Source: Hetaerina americana
Taxonomy: Eukaryota; Arthropoda; Insecta; Odonata; Calopterygidae
NCBI GenBank assembly: GCA_022747635.1
Contig: JAKTNV010000018.1
Coordinates: 5,393,813 to 5,457,812, forward strand
DNA length: 64,000 nt
Reading direction: 5' to 3'
Within the stretch, counting starts at the first letter, position 1. Every line of letters starts with the position of its first letter. Under the pieces are notes generated by a model. That model saw only the letters and a program-made list of their open reading frames with translations, searched no databases and was not told where the DNA came from. The position numbers and the translations under genes were made by a program. Below are positions 57,220 to 64,000 of this stretch, one piece after another.

Positions 57220-58011
57220 ATTCATAGCAACAGAACGAACAACTTGCTTTGCCACAGGATTAATTCTGTGGGTAGATACGTCGTTCCTCAATATTTTATG
57301 GTTCTCAACCATTAGCCTAGCTGTGGTGTTAACTATTTTAAGCATAAAAGTTTCGTTCCCCTTCTTAGCACGTGTTCCAAGGGTCATTGCAAAAACTTGA
57401 AAGCTCAAAATAGACTCGACGTAATCCAAACACTCGCATTGTCAGCAATGGTTTATATCTAACCAAGCCATACAATTGGAAAATGTTTCTGATCTCTTTA
57501 ATTGGACAATCATAAATACTCCCTTCTGTTGTAAACAAAATCAAACTTACTACAGTTAAAATATTCACGTCGTCAACAATGATGATTTGGCAAACTCATC
57601 CAATCAGAAAATGTTACACTATTTTTACGCGAGCCAATTGGAAACACTTCCGTCTGTTGCTTTCGTGCTTCGTTCTGTAATCCGATGCTGAATAGTTTTG
57701 AGCGTAACGCCCTTCCAAATACTTCCCTACACTCCACATTTCAAGAAAGCTATCCGATGCGGACGAATTATGGTCATCCCCGAAGCGGCGTTAATCGCTG
57801 TTGCCGATTTGTCGAAGCTAACTTTCCCGAGTCAGATGTTGCAAACGACCCCTTCTGGAGTTGCCCAAAAACGACTCCGATTAACTGTGTGGTCAATCTG
57901 GTTGGGAGCACAGTAGGGCGTCTTAACTGATTTTGAATACCGAATGCCGAACGGCATGCAAAAAACTTTAACCGACAAGCGTTCATCAAATCTATCGATG
58001 CTGCATTTCAG
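57220..58011. other. No gene recognised; putative intron end
   Basis: Overlapping frames on both strands at 57685-57989 lack recognisable motifs. The last 20 bases (CTATCGATGCTGCATTTCAG) form a good splice acceptor. Confidence 0.4.
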
Positions 58012-58280
58012 AGTGGCCCGAACCCGAGGAGACAGGCGTCTTGTTCCTCACCAACAGCGACATCGAGAGGGCCAACGAGGAGGAATACCTGAGGGAGCAG
58101 AGAGGGGTGGATATGAGCAGGAGTTATCGCGACATTGGCGCCAGACGGATGCGCGCCCTCGCGGGCCGGAGTCACCCGAACGCCGGCCAGACCTGGCGCA
58201 ACCGCCGCGGACAGAGACCGATTCGAGGCGCGCCACTTCGCAGCGGCAGTCGCAATAAGCGAATTCGTCGCACTAGCTAG
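58012..58280 (+). CDS. Candidate terminal exon of the second secreted-protein gene
   Basis: It follows the acceptor GCTGCATTTCAG and enters in phase 1, matching the donor at 50733. A single frame of 88 codons ends at TAG 58278-58280. The chain is first acidic (WPEPEETGVLFLTNSDIERA, NEEEYLREQRG) and then strongly arginine-rich (DMSRSYRDIGARRMRALAGR ... RNRRGQRPIRG ... NKRIRRTS). Joined to the signal exon it predicts about 116 residues, secreted, with several dibasic sites. GC content is far above the surroundings. AATAAA at 58628-58633 could serve polyadenylation. The opposite strand is also open here (58406-58008) but lacks an ATG. No family was recognised; a peptide precursor or basic secreted protein is a guess. 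Confidence 0.5.
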
Positions 58281-59087
58281 GCTCTCAAAACTATAGCAAC
58301 TTGTAAGACGTACTCCCGCTCCACGTACAAGACTGACGCAACTCAAGGCGAGAAGGACCAACGCAAAAATACACACTAAAGCATCTTCACCGGAAACGTT
58401 TTGCACATACGAGGTGGTATAATTTAGTCCTAAATTTTACCACTGCGGCGTTAATGCAGTTATCAACTTCCACCCGGCGAAACTGTCTAAATTTAAATTT
58501 GTATTTCAACATTCGGCGACTACTAAACGCCCAACATTTTTTCAAAAAATTACTGTGGATTTTGTTAACAATCTACCATTAACTGTTTTGAAATTTTTTA
58601 TGCACTGAAAATTTTCCGTTTTCATGGAATAAATTCACATTTGACATACATTCGTCCATTTTCGCTAAGATATGCGTCAACCAAATGGAGAAATTGAGTA
58701 ATTCTCTGCCATTTTGTATATTTTTAAATTAAATGCTCGATGACTGAATTTCTGATGAATAGTTCTTGTCCAGCTGATCCGAGAATTGATGCACAATTAA
58801 CTATATTTCAGACAAACAATTCTGAGATTCTATTTGTTAGTATCACTGTCATCTAGTTATTCCTTATCAGAATTCTTCTTGAATAAATGTTATAGCAAAC
58901 GACTATTGTTCGTTTTATTTAACCTCACTCTCAACCCCCATTCTTATGTTATGTACTTACGTTGGCTAGGTCATTAGGTAGTTAAAGTACCACAAAAAAT
59001 ATAAGTTAACAGGCTTTTATCGAAGAGAAAAAATTGAAGTTGAGAATGATTCAGGGAAGCCACTACATAGACCGTCAACACTGCGTA
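58281..59087. other. No gene recognised
   Basis: AT-rich sequence; possible 3' UTR of the preceding candidate gene at its start. Confidence 0.4.
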
Positions 59088-59650
59088 CAAGGTTTTTATG
59101 AAAAATATCGGGAATGGTTTTGGAAAAATAGATTGTATCAGATTTTACTGCAATTCCTCAATGTTCTTCAAAGTACATCCCTTCGACATCGACACACTTT
59201 AGCCCTTGCGGCTTTTTCACGACTCGAAGGCTCCCAGGTAGGCGGATTCCGGATGGAGGTCTCTAGAGGTACGCATCAAAGCTTAATTGACGGCTTTACT
59301 AAGAGTACCATGGTGGTGTCCTTTGAGATAGGATTTCACTTTTATAGGGAATAGGAATAATAGCCTGCTGGTGCCAAGTTGGGACTGTTTGGGGGCTGGG
59401 GAATCGAGATAGTCAAGATGACGTTTTTCGTCAGGTAGTACGCTGGAGCAGGAGTGGCTAGATCCACTCGGGGTGACGGGGTGAGTTAGTTTAGCGCAGG
59501 CCATTTGCATCGCCAAATTATCGATGTTAATTGTGTGAACTGCCATCTTGTATCAATGTCAATAATACGATACCTGTGATCATTCGCACATTTAGCAGAC
59601 GACGGTCTGAATTCAGCACTTTACGTACACTTTGCACGTTGTCGTCTGTT
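59088..59650 (-). mobile_element. Mariner derivative, family MLE-4, copy 4 (right end lost)
   Basis: The left end CAAGGTTTTTATGAAAAATA follows TA at 59086-59087. The internal order matches the other copies to about 59640. The right terminal repeat is replaced by other sequence containing an unrelated mariner fragment. Confidence 0.7.
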
Positions 59651-59689
59651 CTTAACGTCGAGAGCCGTCCAGCGCGGGGCTCGTCCCCC

Positions 59690-59810
59690 AAGCTCCATCT
59701 TTGAAGTTGTGCTGCTTAAAAACTACAGCTTGTGACATGCTTTCATTTTTGAATGCTTGTCGAATCATGTGCAACGTCTTCGCACCCGAATTCCCCGTAC
59801 CAATAAAGTT
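59690..59810 (-). pseudogene. Mariner transposase N-terminal fragment
   Basis: The minus-strand frame FIGTGNSGAKTLHMIRQAFK, then NESMSQAVVFKQHNFKDG, is the helix-turn-helix part of a mariner transposase. Neither end nor a catalytic domain is present. Confidence 0.55.
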
Positions 59811-60087
59811 TGATGGCGTAATAATAATACTATCGCAACAGGTTTTAAGAATCAAGTCTCAAGGCAGTGACTACGGAAAGGTCGCGGATGTGACACGCGA
59901 TTTAGCACTGACTCATCGGGAAACTGCAATAAGTTAAGGGAGAATAATAGCCTAATACGTTACCATAAATATGATCAAATATGAGCAAAAACAGGAGAGA
60001 ATAACTATGTATAAATAATAAGAGACTGACAGTAAAAAGAGCTATTGATGGTACTAAAAACAATTGCTAAAGGAATCGAACAGAAGA

Positions 60088-60090
<3 letters not shown>

Positions 60091-60132
<42 letters not shown>
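60091..60132. repeat. (AT)n microsatellite
   Basis: About 21 perfect AT units. Confidence 0.95.
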
Positions 60133-60139
<7 letters not shown>

Positions 60140-60698
60140 GAGAGTTTATTTTTATTTATTATGGAAAAATATTTCCCTATTACAATTTCTAGAACTATTC
60201 ATAATTATATGTAATAACGAAGTATTTATAATTTCCTACGATAAGGAAAATACAGCAGTATCACTTATTTACACTAAATAATTTCCATTGCACTTTATTC
60301 AAGCAAGCAAGATTGTTTAAAAAATGCATTGAAAAATAAGGGTACATCCTTGAATAAACAAAGCATCATGCTAAACGGGGTGAATTTCGTGGAAAATGGC
60401 TGATTGCACATTTTATGATTATCGGTAGTAATCTTATGATTTTAAATAATAGCATATAATAAGTAGAATTTTTGGACAAATAAGGAATATTAAATGTATT
60501 AGTGTTGGTTAATCTGACATTGTGCAACATATTAGTTTTCCAGTTGGTAGCTATGCTATGAGGCGTTGAATACTTTGAATTAACCTGTGAAAACTCTTCT
60601 TTCGACCTTTACCTTGATCATTTAGTGGTGTTATCTACCGACACAGCCCTCTTTCATTTCAGTTGCCTTAAAGCTCTATCTAGCAATCAAGTACATTC
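60133..60698. other. No gene recognised
   Basis: AT-rich sequence. Confidence 0.5.
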
Positions 60699-60962
60699 AA
60701 GGTCTGTCCCAAAAGTGGCACGACTTTTTTCCTGGATAGATGGCGGGAAGTGTGGCGGTTGCTCTGACTGGGTTCGAGGGAAGAGAGTCTTAGTGAAGGT
60801 TGGAGGCCGGTGGAAGTTGGCTCCCAGCCTTTAGAGAATGCGGATCGTTCGTTTGCGAAACCTCTATGACGTGACCTCGTTACGCTCCGTCAAGAACCAG
60901 ATATTGGAACAGCGATACGCCAACAAATTTTGCGTGAAACTGGGCAGAGCCTCGGAATCACT
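60699..60962 (+). pseudogene. Mariner-like 5' end and transposase start, cut by a LINE
   Basis: It begins with the end AAGGTCTGTCCCAAAAGTGG, matching the right end at 35662. The transposase N-terminus follows (ILEQRYANKFCVKLGRASES). At about 60963 the frame runs straight into family-2b LINE sequence, so the apparent 67-codon protein is a chimera. Confidence 0.65.
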
Positions 60963-61270
60963 CACGAAGCGAAAGTTAAATTACAGATTGAAGCCTCTTG
61001 CACATGAATTAGAAAGAGGTCTCTTTAGCAGTGATGTTTAAATGTATTATTACCCCCATCGTACTACGGTAGGAGAGATCATGCCAATAAAATTAGAGAG
61101 GTTAAGTATTGAATAGATAGATTTAAGATGTCATTTTTTCCACGAACGATAGGGGATTGTCATAACATTGTTCAACCGCGGTAGGGTCATATTTCAGTCA
61201 AAATTATTCTGGTGTGTGTTTACCGCCGGCCACTCACCATAACGGTGGCTTGCAGAGTATTTATAAATAA
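60963..61270 (+). pseudogene. CR1-like LINE, family 2b, 3' end inserted in a mariner
   Basis: It begins at AAGCGAAAGTTAAATTACAG (LTKRKLNYRLKPLAHELE) and includes ACCCCCATCGTACTACGGTA and the 3' end block GGTGTGTGTTTACCGCCGGC, then TTATAAATAAGATGAAAATA. It is a heavily 5'-truncated copy of about 300 bp. Confidence 0.8.
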
Positions 61271-61852
61271 GATGAAAATAAAACAAGATTTTTGTACACA
61301 GATCAGCTGTTAGCGTTTCCCTAAAATGGTAAATGGGAAGACTGGAGGGACCGTGATGACGCAATTGGGATATTTTGAAGGACTATCGACCGGGTCATTC
61401 CTACATGAATTGTTGGGTGGCCTACAATGTAGGAGGAGCGTGGGTATGAGTTGCTGAGGAAAATATTTGTATGGCGCGGAAAAATTTGCCACGACTACCT
61501 CGGTATGAAGATATAGTATGCAGCACTTACTGGGGGGCGGCCGACTGAGATAATTTGTGGACATTTAATATGCATACGTGGCTTCAAAGTGAGCGCGCGT
61601 TTCGTAATCTACCCGACGATGCTTGGCGACTAATTCCAAAGTCTTCTGCTTTGCCAAGCCAGTCTCGAGCATCGTCGTTAATCAGTAATTCCATGGCGTT
61701 CGCCGTTGGCGTTAGTGCTTCATACAATCTTATGGTATTACCTACCTAACGAAGTACTTCTCTCGGCAACATGAAATCCAAGTAAGGTTAGGGGGAGGTG
61801 GAGGCCGAGTGCTTCGGTCACAATGAACGAGCAGACATGCACAAAACCAAAA
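61271..61852. other. No gene recognised
   Basis: Mixed-composition sequence. GACGATGCTTGGC and its partial complement near 61615-61675 form a loose inverted repeat. Confidence 0.4.
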
Positions 61853-62147
61853 TGTGGCGGTTCATTTGTTGATTTAGCAGTTCATTTGTTTGTGCGATTC
61901 AGGGGTGTGCCGCGAGGTGTCACCCTAGGCATTTTGACCCACGAGGGACCAGTCACGTCTCAACTCCCGCCGAGCGTTCATCCCTCTTTTGCACGTTGCG
62001 CCCATGGCAATATATCTTTCCGTGTTGTCCTTGGTCTGTTATCCACAGCACTCAGAATAAATCTGCTGTTCATTCAAACGCTTTATATGTGCTTTATTAG
62101 TATTTCCTAGCACCGCCTGCGCTAAAATAATTTCCAGCACACCCACA
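61853..62147 (+). repeat. 5' LTR of a Ty3/Gypsy-type element
   Basis: It begins TGTGGCGGTTCATTTGTTGA and ends ...CACACCCACA, so it has TG...CA termini, about 295 bp. The first 76 bases are repeated exactly at 63925-64000. Confidence 0.88.
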
Positions 62148-62150
62148 AAT

Positions 62151-62168
62151 TGGTGACCCCGACGTGAT
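62151..62168 (+). promoter_or_regulatory. tRNA primer-binding site
   Basis: TGGTGACCCCGACGTGAT starts 3 bases after the 5' LTR. TGG is the complement of a tRNA CCA end. The primer tRNA was not identified. Confidence 0.75.
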
Positions 62169-62292
62169 CGCTATGGTGACTCTAGTGTTTCGCGCGAAAA
62201 GATTTTTTTTTTGTGTGGAAACGGAAATTTGCAGTGCTCGCCGTTTATCTAAATTTTGAAGTACTAGCTAATCACGCAATCCTCACGGGAAT

Positions 62293-63324
62293 ATGGTCGA
62301 AAATACACACGCCATCAACCACGTGGCCATGCGGGTGCCGCCTTTTTATCCGGAGAAGCCACAGCTCTGGTTCGCCCAACTCGAGGGAAACTTTCACCTC
62401 GCGGGCATAACCGAGGACACTGACAAGTTTTGGGTGGTTGTGGCGAAGCTCGACACCCGTTACGCACAAGAGGTCGAGGACATCATCGTCAACCCTCCCT
62501 TAACGGACAAGTACAAGCGGTTGCGAGAAGAATTGGTTCGGCGGGTTTTGCCGTCCGAGGAGCAAAGGATCAAGCAACTCCTCGGGAATGAAGACATGGG
62601 TGACCACAGACCGTCGCAGTTTCTGCGACAACTTCGCTCGTTGGCTGGCGGAGCCGTTCCGGACGACATTTTACGGACAATTTGGTTGAGCCGCCTGCCG
62701 CGTCCCGTCCACGCCATTTTAGTCACCCAGGCGTCGGCGAGTTTGGCAGATCTCGCCACCCTGGCAGACAAAGTAGCGGAGGTGACTCATTCGCTGTACG
62801 CTGCCACAGTGGCCCCCGATCCAGTTATTAGTACACTGATGGAGAAGATAGAAAACCTCTCTCAACAAGTGGCAGCGCTCGCCAACAAGCGCGGCCAACA
62901 CTCGCATCCCCTTTCCCGCGGCCGCACCCCACCCCTTCACCAATCCTCTATTAATTCCCAGCGAGATCAAGGCATCTGCTGGTACCACCGCCGTTGGGGG
63001 AGTAACGCCAATAAGTGTACGCTTCCCTGTTCATACGACGCGGGGAAACGAAGCGGGCAGTCCTTGGGGGCGGCAGGTCACTGCTTAGACCTATCCAACC
63101 GTCTTTTTGCCAAAATCCCGGAGATAATTCCATCGGGAGCTCCCCGACAAGTCAAGCACTCCACGGTTCCTTTTATAGAGACCGCCCCTGGCCCTCCGGT
63201 TTCATCTAGGCCCCGCGGTCTTACACCAGACAAGCTTGCCACCACCAAGAAGGTTAACGCCGTGCGTGCTTTTCCCCTACCAGCTACCGTACGCCAGCTG
63301 CGGCAGGGCCTTCGCCGACTCTAG
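62293..63324 (+). CDS. Gypsy Gag fused in frame to deleted pol remnants
   Basis: The 343-codon frame opens with capsid-like sequence (PPFYPEKPQLWFAQLEGNFH, FLRQLRSLAGGAVPDDILRT, WLSRLPRPVHAIL) typical of insect Gypsy Gag. It then has a Pro/Ser-rich linker and a zinc-knuckle-like CWYHRRWGSNANKCTLPC. Next come the beginning of pol before RT (PEIIPSGAPRQVKH, ETAPGPPVSSRPRGLTPDKL) and, directly joined, a motif from after the RT core (KVNAVRAFPLPATVRQLRQG). Protease, RT active site and RNase H are missing. The deletions keep the frame open. It could still produce a Gag-like protein. Confidence 0.85.
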   Translation: MVENTHAINHVAMRVPPFYPEKPQLWFAQLEGNFHLAGITEDTDKFWVVVAKLDTRYAQEVEDIIVNPPLTDKYKRLREELVRRVLPSEEQRIKQLLGNEDMGDHRPSQFLRQLRSLAGGAVPDDILRTIWLSRLPRPVHAILVTQASASLADLATLADKVAEVTHSLYAATVAPDPVISTLMEKIENLSQQVAALANKRGQHSHPLSRGRTPPLHQSSINSQRDQGICWYHRRWGSNANKCTLPCSYDAGKRSGQSLGAAGHCLDLSNRLFAKIPEIIPSGAPRQVKHSTVPFIETAPGPPVSSRPRGLTPDKLATTKKVNAVRAFPLPATVRQLRQGLRRL

Positions 63325-63363
63325 CCACAGCAAGTCTCTCGACACGGAGCCCGCAAAATTTTC

Positions 63364-63732
63364 ATGTATAAAGATCTGGAAACTGTTTCTCATGTATTTT
63401 TGAGAAATGATAGGCTTCATCCATCGTTGGATCCTCCTTATGATGGGCCATTTCCAGTGATCCAGCGTGGTCCCAAGACATTCAAGCCAAAAATCCAGGG
63501 TAGAGAGGTATCTGTGGCAATTGACCGCATCAAACCAGCGTATGTTGTTAATGATGACGTTTCTTGTGCCCAGTTTGATGAAACTCCATGGTTAGTGCCA
63601 CATTGCCCTGCTGCTACCATACCTAGGGCGACCAATCGTATCGTTCCTCAGCAGCCTCCCATATTACCGCAACCTAGACGATCACAGAGAAGAGTGCATT
63701 TTCCCAAGCATTTAGCTGACTTTGTTACTTAG
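63364..63732 (+). pseudogene. Gypsy integrase C-terminal remnant
   Basis: VSHVFLRNDRLHPSLDPPYD, then GPFPVIQRGPKTFKPKIQGR and IDRIKPAYV form the end of a Gypsy integrase, followed by a Pro/Arg-rich tail. The zinc-binding and catalytic parts of integrase are deleted. The frame itself is open to the stop at 63730. Confidence 0.85.
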
Positions 63733-63911
63733 GGGCGTTGATTTTACTTTGTTCTTGCTGCTGTGTTATTATATAACAGTATTTGTTTTTTTGTGTGGTA
63801 TTATGTACCTGGCATTTGTTAAGCAATTTTTGTGTTTTGTGTGTTTTACAATCACTTTGTGAAGTGCCAGTTACAATTTCATTCTCTTTGCAAGAGTATG
63901 CTCCGCATCTG

Positions 63912-63924
63912 CCAAGGGGGGTGA
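63912..63924 (+). promoter_or_regulatory. Polypurine tract before the 3' LTR
   Basis: CAAGGGGGGTGA directly precedes the TG of the 3' LTR, the expected site for plus-strand priming. Confidence 0.7.
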
Positions 63925-64000
63925 TGTGGCGGTTCATTTGTTGATTTAGCAGTTCATTTGTTTGTGCGATTCAGGGGTGTGCCGCGAGGTGTCACCCTAG
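63925..64000 (+). repeat. 3' LTR, first 76 bases
   Basis: Identical to 61853-61928 as far as the window extends, so the insertion looks young. Confidence 0.92.

Larger units (their letters stand above)
61853..64000 (+). mobile_element. Ty3/Gypsy LTR retrotransposon with most of pol deleted (runs off window)
   Basis: Order: 5' LTR, primer-binding site, gag frame fused to scraps of pol, integrase C-terminal frame, polypurine tract, start of 3' LTR. Only about 1.8 kb lies between the LTRs; complete Gypsy elements usually have about 4-5 kb there. It cannot move alone but retains LTRs and priming signals. Confidence 0.9.

Noticed and set aside
58008..58406. Minus-strand 132-codon frame with a signal-peptide-like start (CIFALVLLALSCVSLVRG)
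   Set aside because: There is no ATG in that frame, and the plus-strand exon has better splice phase and composition. Kept in mind as the main competitor.
60838..61041. 67-codon protein
   Set aside because: It is a chimera of a mariner N-terminus and a family-2b LINE 3' fragment.

Overview
The window looks like part of a repeat-rich arthropod (insect or arachnid) nuclear genome. It is AT-rich, has long microsatellites, and is packed with RTE- and CR1-type non-LTR retrotransposons, at least ten distinguishable mariner-type DNA transposon families, tRNA-derived SINEs, a Penelope-like remnant and one deleted Ty3/Gypsy element. I cannot name the species. No rRNA gene, convincing functional tRNA gene, CRISPR array or bacterial operon was seen.

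Layout: 1-5.4 kb holds two exon-like segments on the minus strand (5251-5336 and 1-142) whose splice phases match. They may form the start of a secreted-protein gene whose intron is filled with LINE and SINE debris. 6.5-12.4 kb holds a roughly 0.6-kb duplicated unit flanking the best RTE copy (7626-10590) and a mariner relic. 13-22 kb is mostly non-coding with mariner and LINE relics. 22-31 kb is a cluster of nested CR1-like LINEs on both strands. 31-35 kb holds a frameshifted mariner, a 113-bp MITE inserted in an older mariner, and a 929-bp internally deleted mariner. 36-37.5 kb holds a Penelope-like GIY-YIG relic invaded by a perfect foldback element, then a GC-rich exon-like island. 38-46 kb is a run of dead mariners plus another RTE copy. 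46.2-47.5 kb is a full-length mariner with an uninterrupted 357-codon transposase. 47.9-50 kb is a third large RTE copy. 50.6-58.3 kb contains a second pair of phase-matched exons (50644-50733 and 58012-58280) predicting a 116-residue secreted basic protein, again with TEs in the intron. 61.85 kb to the end is a Gypsy element that has lost most of pol.

The recurrent processes are 5'-truncated LINE insertion with microsatellite-like 3' tails, repeated internal deletion of mariners into MITE-like forms with intact ends, and small inverted-templated changes that leave perfect hairpins, visible by comparing paralogous copies. Almost all protein-coding sequence belongs to mobile elements. The two secreted-protein candidates are the most interesting non-TE content. 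All identifications rest on reading motifs and comparing copies within the window; no database search was possible.
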